Source: JBOGED01 sp050743625
GTDB taxonomy: Bacteria; Actinomycetota; Nitriliruptoria; Euzebyales; Egibacteraceae
Assembly (NCBI GenBank): GCA_050743625.1
Contig: JBOGED010000363.1
Coordinates: forward strand, 1-35,749
Length of the DNA: 35,749 nt
Direction: 5' to 3'
Shown: positions 1-7,851 of the stretch, piece by piece
Layout of the letters: each line of letters starts with the position of its first letter
Numbering within the stretch: position 1 is the stretch's first letter
Position numbers and translations under genes: made by a program
The notes under the pieces: generated by a model
The model's input: only the letters and a program-made list of their open reading frames with translations
The model's database searches: none
What the model was told of the DNA's origin: nothing

Positions 1-17
1 CGGTCAACCCGTGCGCG

Positions 18-2915
18 TCACACACCACCCACCCTGGCCGCCCGGACATACCCGCCCACCAGCCCGTTCGCCTCCCGCCCCCCGCCCGGCGACCCGATTA
101 GTTGTGCAGGAGACCCGAAATTGCGCAGCGCCTCGATCTCGTTGTCGTAGGTGGGGTCGGAGCGAGCCAGCTCCAGGCGCCGCATAGCCAGCAGCCGGCA
201 GGCGGCCCGATAGCGGTCGGGATCGCGTTTGCGCAGCGCCTCGGCGAGCCAGCGCTGCACAAACCAGGCGTCTTCGCCCGCCTGGCTGAACAGGGTGAGG
301 TCGGCCAGCCGCGAGCAGCGGTCCAGTGTCTCGGCGTCGTCGCCGTCGGTGAGGACGGCGAGGTCATCGGCGTGTACCGGCAGGCTCGAGGGCGCCGCCT
401 GATACAGCAGCGCACGCTCCGCGGGATCCAGCAGGGCCAGCAGCTGGGGGAGAAAGACGTCCGCCTCGGCCAGGCGGACCGCCTGCTCGGTGGCGGCGCG
501 CGCGTCGCGACCTCGTCTGTCCAGACGCAGTCTTTCCCGCCCGGCCAGATCTTTGAGCTTGTCGAGGACAGGTTGCCGCCCGTGACCTCGTCGGAGGAGC
601 GCGTCGGCCAGCTCCAACACACGGGGATGCCCGCCCACGACCCGGACAACCTCGTCGCGCTCCGCGCCAGGCTGCTTCAGCAGCCCAGGAAGGCGGAGCA
701 CGAGCTTGCGGGTCTCCGCCGCGCTCAGCGGCCCCAGAGCCAGCTCGTGCAGGCGGGCCTGGAACCCGGGAACAGGGTGACGGCAGGTGACGAGCAGCTT
801 CGACCGGCCCGCTGCACGCATCAGCAGATCGAACTGCTCTTTGACGGCGTCGTCGGCGAAGCGCTCGCCGCCCTCGTCAAGGTTCTGCTCGAAGTCGTCG
901 AGCACGACCAGCACACGCCAGTCGCGCAGCGTGCCACCGACGAGACCGACCAACTGCTCATCGTCAACCGTTTCGAGCAGCTGGCCAGCGCGTTTCTTGA
1001 GCGCACGGGCGACGTCGCCACTGGCAGCGTGCTCACGCAACCGAGTGGCGCGCTCCCGCAGGCCGTCACCCAGCGCAACGGCGAGGTCGTCCAGGCGGAA
1101 AGGGCCGCGGCGCACAACCAGAGCCCAGCCCTCCTCGACCAGCCGGGCCGCGGCCTGACCCGCCAAGGAGCTCTTGCCGACCCCGCCGATTCCGGTCAAC
1201 GCCACGCCTGGGCGGCGGCCCTGCTTGCCCACGAACGCCTCGTCGTCGCGCAACGCCCGCAACAGCGCGCGGCGCTCTCGGCGGCGTCCGATGAAGTCGT
1301 CCGCGCCTAGCTGCGGCAGCAACGGATGGACCTGATGAACCGGCGGGGCAGCCAGCGGCTCGCCGTCGGCAGCGTGATCGATGATCGGGGTGTCGTCCCC
1401 GACCGCGATCAACGTCGCGGTCGCGTACTCAGCCGCCCACAGCTCACCCGCCTCGGGGTCAGTCTTGCGCCGCTGCTCCTCCAGCTCCTGGCGGGTGCGA
1501 GCCAAGGCTGCCCCCACAGCGGGCGCCTCCTTCCTCGCAAGCCGCCGGTAGAGGCCTCGTGCCAGCTCGGTGGCGTACCGGTCGGTCACCCGAGCCTGCA
1601 TCGCCACCACACGGTCAATCCCCTCAGCGACCAAACCGGCCGCCATGCCGGCGGTCTCCGGGCCAGCGGGCGCCGCCGTCGCGCACGCCGCCAGCACGAC
1701 CAGCCCCACCGGGCGCCCAGAGCGGGCCAGCGCCCCGGCCAGCTCCCCGGCGGTCACCGCGACCGCGACGCCGTCGTCGTCCTCCAGCAGGATCACACCG
1801 GGCTGGCCATGACCGGACAGATGCACCACGTGATAGGCGTCCCGCTCCAACGCCCGGCCCAGCTCCGCCACGCTCGCGGTCTCCAACACCCGCACCTCGG
1901 CGCGGCCCCACGCCGCCTCTTTCTCGACCGCGTCCAGGATCGCGCCAAGCTCGCGCTCGAGGTCCAGCACCGGACCACCACCCTGCTCAGGCGCGGCGAC
2001 GGCTACCAGGATCCTCAACGGATGAGGCAACGGCGGCCTCGGCTGGCGACGCGGCGATACCGGACGCCGCCGGACACGCACCCTCGGCTCCAACGCCAGC
2101 ACCGTGTCGCCGCGAGCCGCCAGCCGCGCCGCCTCCACCGGGAGCAGCAGCAGATCGTCGGCGGCCTCGAACACCACGTCCAAAGACTCGCCCTGACCCC
2201 TACCCGCCAGGCGCGCCGCCAAAGACTCACCAACCGCACCGGCGAACAGCACCCCGCCCAAGTGGCGCCCGTACTCGACCAGGTCAGCCTCGAACAGCCG
2301 CCACCCCGCCGCCGTCCACGCCGGGTGCGGGCGGCCAACCCGAGCGCGCAGGAACCGATCGAGGCTGCCCCGCACGCCAGAGGGGAACCGCAGGCCCGTG
2401 GCGGAGGCGCTCACCGTGTCGCCCTCGACCAGCTCGACCGTCAACGCGCCGTCGTCGCCTCGGGCCACGCCCAGTACGACCGTCGACACCACGCCTTGCG
2501 AGCGCCCGGGACCGAGCGGAGGCTTGGAGCTCACCCCTAGAATCGCGTCGCGGACCGCCCCATAGTCATCGACCCGGCGCTTGTCCAACGGCCGCAGAAA
2601 CGCCGGGACCGGCGCGCCGGCGTCCAACAGCACCGGGATGACACGGCCAAGCCGGCCCTCCAGCCGGTCGTAGGTCAACACCGACACCTCGGCGCCCATC
2701 CACACACCACCCGGCGCCAGCGTCGAGGACAGGAACACCAGCCCGACCTCACACTCGTCCAAACCGGCCTGGATCGCTTGCACGATGTCGTCGCCAGGGC
2801 CGATCTCCCACCTGTCCAGCCACGCGTCGATCCCGTCCTCACGCAACCGACGGGCGAACACCTCGACCCGCGGCTTGTCCACACTGCGGTGGGCGCAGAA
2901 CACCCTGATAGTCAC
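18..2915 (-). CDS. TIR-CHAT-STAND NTPase (bacterial NLR-like immune protein), C-terminus probably clipped
   Basis: The 965-residue product begins at a GTG. Residues 1-130 form a TIR domain (motif RVFCAHRS; Glu76 after VWMGA is the likely NADase glutamate). A linker of about 150 residues leads to a CHAT caspase-like protease with His365/His369 in VVHLSGHG and Cys411 in LAACAT, the expected His-Cys pair. A STAND/NB-ARC ATPase follows, with P-loop GIGGVGKSS (Lys581) and Walker B VLVVLDDFE (Asp673/674), then a winged-helix region to about residue 930. Proteins of this build usually continue into TPR or other sensor repeats. Here the similarity stops after DNEIEALRNF and a short Gly-rich tail ends the frame, so the sensor may be lost. 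TIR and CHAT are both death effectors, and finding both in one STAND protein beside a mobile-element remnant suggests anti-phage defence. That role is inferred, not shown. No partner gene is seen next to it. Confidence 0.85.
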   Translation of the reverse strand: MTIRVFCAHRSVDKPRVEVFARRLREDGIDAWLDRWEIGPGDDIVQAIQAGLDECEVGLVFLSSTLAPGGVWMGAEVSVLTYDRLEGRLGRVIPVLLDAGAPVPAFLRPLDKRRVDDYGAVRDAILGVSSKPPLGPGRSQGVVSTVVLGVARGDDGALTVELVEGDTVSASATGLRFPSGVRGSLDRFLRARVGRPHPAWTAAGWRLFEADLVEYGRHLGGVLFAGAVGESLAARLAGRGQGESLDVVFEAADDLLLLPVEAARLAARGDTVLALEPRVRVRRRPVSPRRQPRPPLPHPLRILVAVAAPEQGGGPVLDLERELGAILDAVEKEAAWGRAEVRVLETASVAELGRALERDAYHVVHLSGHGQPGVILLEDDDGVAVAVTAGELAGALARSGRPVGLVVLAACATAAPAGPETAGMAAGLVAEGIDRVVAMQARVTDRYATELARGLYRRLARKEAPAVGAALARTRQELEEQRRKTDPEAGELWAAEYATATLIAVGDDTPIIDHAADGEPLAAPPVHQVHPLLPQLGADDFIGRRRERRALLRALRDDEAFVGKQGRRPGVALTGIGGVGKSSLAGQAAARLVEEGWALVVRRGPFRLDDLAVALGDGLRERATRLREHAASGDVARALKKRAGQLLETVDDEQLVGLVGGTLRDWRVLVVLDDFEQNLDEGGERFADDAVKEQFDLLMRAAGRSKLLVTCRHPVPGFQARLHELALGPLSAAETRKLVLRLPGLLKQPGAERDEVVRVVGGHPRVLELADALLRRGHGRQPVLDKLKDLAGRERLRLDRRGRDARAATEQAVRLAEADVFLPQLLALLDPAERALLYQAAPSSLPVHADDLAVLTDGDDAETLDRCSRLADLTLFSQAGEDAWFVQRWLAEALRKRDPDRYRAACRLLAMRRLELARSDPTYDNEIEALRNFGSPAQLIGSPGGGREANGLVGGYVRAARVGGV

Positions 2916-3072
2916 GCCTGATCCCCCTGAACCCCCGCGATACTCACGCGTGACAGCCTATCAACCGCGTTTTCCGCACGTCTGGGTGTCGTTTTGGCCC
3001 CCCACTTCAGCTCCACCTCGTCGTGGGCACAGCGGACACCCGCAGTTAACGATGGCGTGCACGTCAGGGTCG

Positions 3073-3118
3073 CATTGTGCAGGATTCGTCCCAAATATGG
3101 GCCTAACTCTGCACAATG
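3073..3118. repeat. Palindrome 1: two-tier hairpin
   Basis: A 10-bp perfect inverted repeat (CATTGTGCAG / CTGCACAATG) encloses a symmetric 7/7-nt internal loop, a 4-bp inner stem (CCCA/TGGG) and a 4-nt loop AATA. It lies in the 513-bp stretch without a gene between the TIR-CHAT gene and the first GntR fragment. It could be a regulator site, an RNA hairpin or an element origin. The function is unknown. Confidence 0.75.
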
Positions 3119-3142
3119 GCGTACCCACAGATCGCTAGTCGG

Positions 3143-3192
3143 TCCCGAACAGGGATTTGGGGGCACATACGCCCCGAAATCCCTGTTCGGGA
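3143..3192. repeat. Palindrome 2: 16-bp near-perfect hairpin
   Basis: The arms 3143-3158 and 3177-3192 are exact reverse complements (TCCCGAACAGGGATTT). Four further G-C pairs form inside if one G is bulged, giving about 20 bp of stem around a 9-nt loop. It starts 25 bp after palindrome 1. No U-tract follows on either strand, so a simple intrinsic terminator is not favoured. Confidence 0.8.
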
Positions 3193-3428
3193 AGGTCCAG
3201 GTCTGGCACGGCTCGTCGGTCCGGGCGAAGCCCCGCGAGGTAATGGCTGTTCGTGCTGGTGGGCTGGGAAGTACGGAAGTGGGGGAGCTAAACGCCGACC
3301 AGAAGTGCGGAAAGCAAGCTCCACCCGTTGACTCGGCCCGGCGTCGGTCAGTGTGTGGTCCGGGTCTGGTGAAGATAGGCTCGTCCATCGTAGAGGTAGG
3401 CACGAGGTGACGAGGGAATGGGATCGTG

Positions 3429-3520
3429 ATGAGCGTGGATCGCACGAGCGATCGGCCGGTGTACAAGCAGGTCACGGACGCGTTGCGAGCAACGATCCGG
3501 AGCGGGGAGTTGGCGGACGG
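3429..3520 (+). pseudogene. GntR-family regulator, N-terminal fragment
   Basis: About 31 residues match the start of a GntR winged helix (DRPVYKQVTDALRATIRSGE). The match stops abruptly and the DNA continues into a WhiB-like fragment in another frame. The same stretch recurs at 3711-3790 at the start of the next GntR gene (RPVYKQVADALRAAIRSGE), so this is a broken tandem copy. GntR regulators of this type (KorSA-like) control transfer genes of actinomycete integrative elements. No DNA-recognition helix is left. Confidence 0.7.
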
Positions 3521-3679
3521 GGCGCGACGGAGGTATCCGCCCGCTGCGAGGTGGCCGGCGAGTGCCTCGAGTGGGCGTTGGCCACGCGGCAGGACGTGGG
3601 TGTGTGGGGCGGCATGACCGAGGACGAGCGACGCGCGTTCCGGCGCAGCCGGCAGCGCAAGAGGCGGGGTGCGGGCTGA
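3521..3679 (+). pseudogene. WhiB-like (Wbl) iron-sulfur regulator, C-terminal fragment
   Basis: The frame ending at the TGA at 3677 encodes a typical Wbl C-terminus: Cys-x5-Cys (CEVAGEC), LEWAL, the GVWGG turn, MTEDERRAF and a basic Arg/Lys tail. The N-terminal half with the first cluster cysteines is missing, and Ser stands where the CxxC partner would be. The fragment is joined directly to the GntR fragment in a different frame, so it is a rearrangement scar and not a functional regulator. Confidence 0.75.
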
Positions 3680-3698
3680 GGAGGGCGGGAAAGTCGCG

Positions 3699-4482
3699 GT
3701 GAAAATCGATCGTAGACGCGACCGGCCGGTGTACAAGCAGGTCGCGGACGCGCTCCGCGCGGCGATCCGCAGTGGCGAGCTGAGTGCCGGGGAGGCGTTG
3801 CCGTCTGAGACGGAGTTGACGCGACGGTACGGGGTCTCGCGCAACAGCGTTCGAACTGCAATAGGGCTGCTGCGTGTCGAGGGGCTGGTCTCGACTGAGC
3901 ACGGGCGGGGTTCGTTTGTCCGGGAGCGTCGCCCGTTACGGCGGCTCAGCTCGTCCACATACTCCGGGACGGAGGATGCGGAGCTGGATCAACGGGTTCT
4001 GGGCGCCGAGGTCGTGTACCCGCCGCAGGACGTGGCGTGCCGGCTGGGGTTGCGGCCGTCCGAACGTGCGCTGGCGCGCCGGTGTGTGGTCGTGGTTGGC
4101 GGGGGAGGCGGTGCTGGTGGGGGACCGTTATTTCCCGCTTGACGCGGTGGAGACAAGACAGCCGGAGCGCTCTATCGAGGAGTTGACGCTGCGGATGCCC
4201 AGCTCCGTGGAGGCGCGGCATCTGGGGATCAGAGAGGGCGTCCCGGTGGTACGGGTACTCCGAACGCTCTACGACCCCGCCGAGCGCCCGCTGGAGGTAA
4301 GCGACGTCCTCCTCGCCGGCGCGAACCTGTTGGAGGTGAAGCGGCGCGCGGGTCATGAACGCTCGTCGTTCACGATGGACCGTTACGGGCACCTGTTCCC
4401 CAACGCGGACGAGGATCTGGCACGGCGCCTCGACGAGCTGGGCGACAACAACAGCCGGAAGCAGCGGGAGCTGGGCGCGTGA
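3699..4482 (+). pseudogene. GntR-UTRA regulator fused to tyrosine-integrase C-terminus (frameshifted chimera)
   Basis: A GTG at 3699, about 14 nt after GAGGAGG, opens a GntR helix (ETELTRRYGVSRNSVRTAIG) and a UTRA effector domain. An extra G in the run at 4101-4105 shifts the frame. Reading resumes as EAVLVGDRYFPLDAVETRQ and UTRA continues to about VSDVLL (4310). The sequence then passes, in the same frame, into an integrase tail: GANLLEVKRRAGH, the tyrosine motif SFTMDRYGHLFP and a charged end. The middle of the integrase and the end of UTRA are gone. This looks like a deletion between the regulator and int of an AICE-type element. The integrase tail ends 75 bp from the 3' end of tRNA-Ala, the usual place for int beside its attachment site. 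The frameshift could be a sequencing error; the fusion cannot. Confidence 0.8.
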
Positions 4483-4557
4483 GCGGCCTGCTTCCAACGT
4501 GCTTCCAGCCCAGAATTGTCGGGGAGGAAAGAAACGCAAATGCCCTGTTCAGAGCGG

Positions 4558-4630
4558 TGGACCCTACCGGAATCGAACCGGTAACCTCCGCCTTGCAAAG
4601 GCGGCGCTCTGCCAATTGAGCTAAGGGCCC
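4558..4630 (-). tRNA. tRNA-Ala (anticodon TGC)
   Basis: A complete 73-nt cloverleaf: acceptor GGGCCCT/AGGGTCC with one G-U pair, D arm GCTC/GAGC, anticodon stem CCGCC/GGCGG around TTTGCAA, T arm ACCGG-TTCGATT-CCGGT and discriminator A followed by genomic CC but not CCA. Its 3' end faces the mobile remnant on the left, so it is the probable attachment site. tRNA-Ile and tRNA-Ala downstream of gyrA are standard in actinomycetes. Confidence 0.95.
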
Positions 4631-4645
4631 GGCTGAGGTCCGCGG

Positions 4646-4765
4646 TTAAAGATCGCGGGGCTCTTCCCAGATGGCCTCGTCCAGCTCACGGTCGCGCTGA
4701 CGCTTGAAGGCGAGAGCCGCCAGGCCGGCAGCGGACAGGACCAGAAGGAGCAGACGTTTACGCAT
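4646..4765 (-). CDS. DLW-39-type small membrane-anchored peptide
   Basis: This 39-codon frame lies between the two tRNA genes. It encodes MRKRLLLLVL, then a small hydrophobic stretch to about residue 20, then a charged tail with a single Trp (EAIWEEPRDL). The actinobacterial DLW-39 family is exactly this long, sits at this position between tRNA-Ile and tRNA-Ala downstream of gyrA, and has an N-terminal hydrophobic segment with an acidic-Trp tail. The literal D-L-W motif is degenerate here (D-E-A-I-W). The function of the family is unknown. Position, length and architecture together support the call better than the sequence alone. Confidence 0.65.
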   Translation of the reverse strand: MRKRLLLLVLSAAGLAALAFKRQRDRELDEAIWEEPRDL

Positions 4766-4796
4766 ATTCGTGCCTTTGGGATCGGATGGTCAGTAG

Positions 4797-4870
4797 TGGG
4801 CCATCGAGGACTTGAACCTCGGACCTCGCCCTTATCAGGGGCGCGCTCTAACCGCCTGAGCTAATGGCCC
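4797..4870 (-). tRNA. tRNA-Ile (anticodon GAT)
   Basis: A 74-nt cloverleaf with a perfect acceptor stem GGGCCAT/ATGGCCC, D arm GCTC/GAGC, anticodon stem CGCCC/GGGCG around CTGATAA and T stem CGAGG/CCTCG around TTCAAGT. CCA is not encoded. It reads in the same direction as gyrA and tRNA-Ala. Confidence 0.95.
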
Positions 4871-4921
4871 TTGCAGGGGGGGGAGTGTAGCGGTCCGGCA
4901 AGACAGCGCACAACGCCCCCC

Positions 4922-5362
4922 TCATTCCTCGGCGTCGAACTCGACGCGGAGGCCACCGACGACATCGGCAATCAGATTATACAGGAATGCGAGGAAAACG
5001 TTGATGCCTGACCACAAGATCACATTCAGTACTCCGACAAGGAACAGCGCTCGCGCGATGTTCCCTCCATTGATCACCAGCGTCAGCTGAAGCTGGTCAA
5101 GGAAGGCCGCGAGGCCTTCAATGACCCCGAGCCGGGAGAGCACCAGCCAGAACACTGTCAGGCCGATCATGACCACGAGCAGGAAGCAGAAGTAGAAGAT
5201 CAGGCTCAGCTTCAGAACCGTCCATGGGTCGACCCGGCTGATCGTGGCGGCCTGGCGGATGACGCGCTGGTCTGTTGAAGGCTCTCGGTCCCTGCTGATC
5301 ACGTATCGCTGGCTGGTGGCCATGAGCGACGAGTCTACGCGGGGCGATGACCGGCTGGCCAT
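4922..5362 (-). CDS. DUF3566 family transmembrane protein
   Basis: A 146-residue protein with a short hydrophilic N-terminus, the conserved entry RVDPWTVLKLSL, and two membrane helices at roughly residues 55-75 and 105-130. The loop between them carries the amphipathic stretch RLGVIEGLAAFLDQ. The tail is acidic. This is the actinobacterial DUF3566 family (mycobacterial homologue Rv0007), always found after gyrA. It starts 8 bp after the gyrA stop, so it is probably co-transcribed. An alternative ATG lies 13 codons in. The function is unknown. Confidence 0.85.
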   Translation of the reverse strand: MASRSSPRVDSSLMATSQRYVISRDREPSTDQRVIRQAATISRVDPWTVLKLSLIFYFCFLLVVMIGLTVFWLVLSRLGVIEGLAAFLDQLQLTLVINGGNIARALFLVGVLNVILWSGINVFLAFLYNLIADVVGGLRVEFDAEE

Positions 5363-5370
5363 GCTGGGCC

Positions 5371-7833
5371 CTACTCTTCCATCAGTTCGTCGCTCTCGAC
5401 AACGGGAGCGATCGATGCCACCTTCGCGCCCTCTGACGGCTTCATGACCCGGACGCCTTGGGTCGCCCTGCCTGTCGGGCGGATGTCCTTGACGTCCATC
5501 CGGATGATCGTACCCGTGTCGGTGACGATGAAGATCTCCTGCTCGTAGGCCGCGACCAGGGCACCGACCAGGCCGCCGCGTTGCTCGACGAGCTGCGCCG
5601 TCCGGACACCTTTCCCGCCGCGGCGCTGCAGGGGATAACGCTCTAGAGGCGTCCGCTTCCCGTAACCCTCCTCAGTCACGACGAGCAGCTGACCCTCTGA
5701 GACCGCCGTCGTCATGGATAACACCTCGTCGTCCTCGTCGAGGTCCATCCCTTTCACACCCGAGGTGTCACGGCCCATGGGGCGGGCGTCAGACTCGCTA
5801 AACCTGATCGCCATCGCTTTACGTGAGACCAGCAGCAACTCGTCATCGCCGGAGGTGACCTGGACGCCGACTAGCTCGTCACCCTCGCGAAGACTGATCG
5901 CGATCAACACCTGCCGAGGCGAGTTGTAGTCCGACAGCCGCGTCCGCTTCACCATCCCGCGGCGGGTTCCGAAGACGAGATAGCGCTCACCGTTTTCTGA
6001 TTCGAAGTCCTTCAGGTCGACGACGGCGGCGATTGTCTCGCCCGCTTCTAGCGCAAGCCCAGGGACGTTCGCGACATACGTCCCCCGGGCCGTGCGGCTC
6101 TTCTCAGGGATCTCCCATGCCTTGACGCGGTACACCCGACCTTGATTGGTAAAGAACAACAGCCAGTGGTGCGTCGTGGTCACGAAGAGGTCCCGGACGA
6201 TGTCGTCCTCCCTCAGTGAGGTGCCGGCAACACCCTTCCCGCCCCGCCGCTGTGTCCGATACTCACTCGCCTTCACACGCTTGACGTAGCCAGCACGGGT
6301 CAGCGTGACGACGATGTCCTCCTCAGCGATCAGGTCCGCGAGGTTGAGGTCGCCCTCCCCTGGGAGGATCCGCGTCCGGCGAGGGTCACCGAACTTGTCC
6401 CGCAGCTCGGTGAGCTCCTCGACGATGATGGCTCGCACGCGGCCCGGATCGTCGAGCGTTCGCTGAAGCTGTTGAATGAGCCCGATCAGCTCCCGGTGCT
6501 CGTCGAGGATTCTCTGTCGCTCCAGCGCGGCGAGTCGGCGCAGCTGCATGTCCAGGATCGCGCGTGCCTGGACCTCGGTCAGCTCGAAGCGCCCTTGCAG
6601 CTGCGCCAGCGCGGCGTCGGCGGATTCGGCTCGGCGGATGAGCCCGATCACCTCGTCGAGATGGTCAAGCGCGACGATCAAGCCCTCCAAGACGTGGGCT
6701 CGCTCCCGCGCCTTCCGCAGGCGATATTGCGTCCGCCGGGTGATGATCTCGACCTGGTGGCCGATGTACGCGACGATCGTGTCTTTGAGCGGCAGCGTCC
6801 GCGGCACTCCGTCGACCAGCGACAGGTTGATAACCCCGAACGTGTCCTGCAGCTGCGTCATCTTGTAGAGCTGGTTCAGGATGATCTGCGTGTGCGCGTC
6901 CCGCTTGAGCTCGATGACGAGGCGCATCCCGTGGCGGTTCGACTCGTCACGGAGGTCTGAGATCCCGGTGATCCGCCGGTCCTTGACAAGGTCGGCGATC
7001 TTGATCGCGAGGTTCGCCTTGTTCACCTGGTACGGCAGCTCGGTGACGATGAGCCGCTCGCGGCCCGCGTGCTCCTCGACCTCGACGACGGCGCGCATCC
7101 GAATTGAGCCCCGGCCGGTCGTATACGCCTCACGGATCCCGTCCGTGCCGATGATCAGCCCGCCGGTCGGGAAGTCCGGGCCGGGAACCAGGCGCAACAG
7201 CTCGGGGAGGGTGATCTCCGGGTTTTGGATGGTCGCGATGACCGCATCGCACATCTCGACGAGGTTGTGCGGCGGCACGTTCGTCGCCATCCCCACCGCG
7301 ATACCTGAACTGCCGTTCACTAGCAGGTTCGGGAACCGCGCGGGTAAGACGACCGGCTCCCGCTCCTGTCCGTCGTAGTTGTCGACGAAATCGACCGTGT
7401 CCTCGTCGATGTCTCGCAACATCTCCATCGCCAGCGCCGACAACCGCGCCTCGGTGTAGCGCATCGCCGCGGGCGGGTCGCCGTCGACGGAGCCGAAGTT
7501 GCCGTGGCCGTCGATCAGCGGGTAGCGGATCGACCACGGTTGACCCATACGCACGAGGGCGTCATAGATCGGGTCGTTGCCATGGGGGTGATACTTCTTC
7601 ATCACGTCGCCGACGGCAGCCGCGGACTTGCGGTGCTGGGTGCCGGCGCGCATCCCGCCCTCAAACATCGCGTAGAGAATGCGGCGGTGCACGGGTTTCA
7701 AGCCATCCTGGACGAGGGGTAACGCCCTGCCGACGATGACTGACATCGCATAGTCGAGGTACGAGCGCTGGAGCTCCTCTTCGATCTCGACGGGCTCGAT
7801 GCGCTCGGTCGGGGGCAGCGTCTGATCGCTCAT
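5371..7833 (-). CDS. gyrA: DNA gyrase subunit A
   Basis: An 820-residue DNA-cleavage and rejoining subunit of gyrase, which supercoils DNA with GyrB. The catalytic tyrosine is Tyr126 in AAMRYTEAR. The GyrA box QRRGGKGV lies in the C-terminal beta-pinwheel, with a second near-copy (LQRRGGKGVRT) further on, and the end is acidic as usual. The quinolone-determining loop reads HPHGNDPIYD: Asn86-Asp87-Pro88 replace the usual Asp-Ser/Ala-Ala/Ser, while the distal Asp91 is kept. It follows gyrB after 18 bp in the dnaA-to-gyrA direction. Confidence 0.98.
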   Translation of the reverse strand: MSDQTLPPTERIEPVEIEEELQRSYLDYAMSVIVGRALPLVQDGLKPVHRRILYAMFEGGMRAGTQHRKSAAAVGDVMKKYHPHGNDPIYDALVRMGQPWSIRYPLIDGHGNFGSVDGDPPAAMRYTEARLSALAMEMLRDIDEDTVDFVDNYDGQEREPVVLPARFPNLLVNGSSGIAVGMATNVPPHNLVEMCDAVIATIQNPEITLPELLRLVPGPDFPTGGLIIGTDGIREAYTTGRGSIRMRAVVEVEEHAGRERLIVTELPYQVNKANLAIKIADLVKDRRITGISDLRDESNRHGMRLVIELKRDAHTQIILNQLYKMTQLQDTFGVINLSLVDGVPRTLPLKDTIVAYIGHQVEIITRRTQYRLRKARERAHVLEGLIVALDHLDEVIGLIRRAESADAALAQLQGRFELTEVQARAILDMQLRRLAALERQRILDEHRELIGLIQQLQRTLDDPGRVRAIIVEELTELRDKFGDPRRTRILPGEGDLNLADLIAEEDIVVTLTRAGYVKRVKASEYRTQRRGGKGVAGTSLREDDIVRDLFVTTTHHWLLFFTNQGRVYRVKAWEIPEKSRTARGTYVANVPGLALEAGETIAAVVDLKDFESENGERYLVFGTRRGMVKRTRLSDYNSPRQVLIAISLREGDELVGVQVTSGDDELLLVSRKAMAIRFSESDARPMGRDTSGVKGMDLDEDDEVLSMTTAVSEGQLLVVTEEGYGKRTPLERYPLQRRGGKGVRTAQLVEQRGGLVGALVAAYEQEIFIVTDTGTIIRMDVKDIRPTGRATQGVRVMKPSEGAKVASIAPVVESDELMEE

Positions 7834-7851
7834 GCGCTAATCAAGCTCCCG

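Noticed and set aside
102..2641. Long plus-strand open frames opposite the TIR-CHAT-STAND gene
   Set aside because: They have Arg/Pro-rich composition typical of antisense frames in high-GC DNA and no recognisable domains, while the minus-strand frame has three clear ones.
2994..3410. A 138-residue plus-strand frame across the palindromes
   Set aside because: It runs through both hairpins, has no good ribosome-binding site and no family resemblance.
2912..3958. A 348-residue minus-strand frame over the GntR fragments
   Set aside because: It overlaps clear GntR and WhiB coding and both palindromes, and shows no domain. It is a shadow.
4101..4105. Phase-variable G-tract in the GntR gene
   Set aside because: A run of five G is too short for typical slippage in this GC background, and the gene is already a chimera. 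An old indel or a sequencing error is more likely.
4872..4921. G-run/C-run hairpin after the DUF3566 gene
   Set aside because: The G8 and C6 tracts are about 30 nt apart and pair only as homopolymers. There is not enough support to call a terminator.
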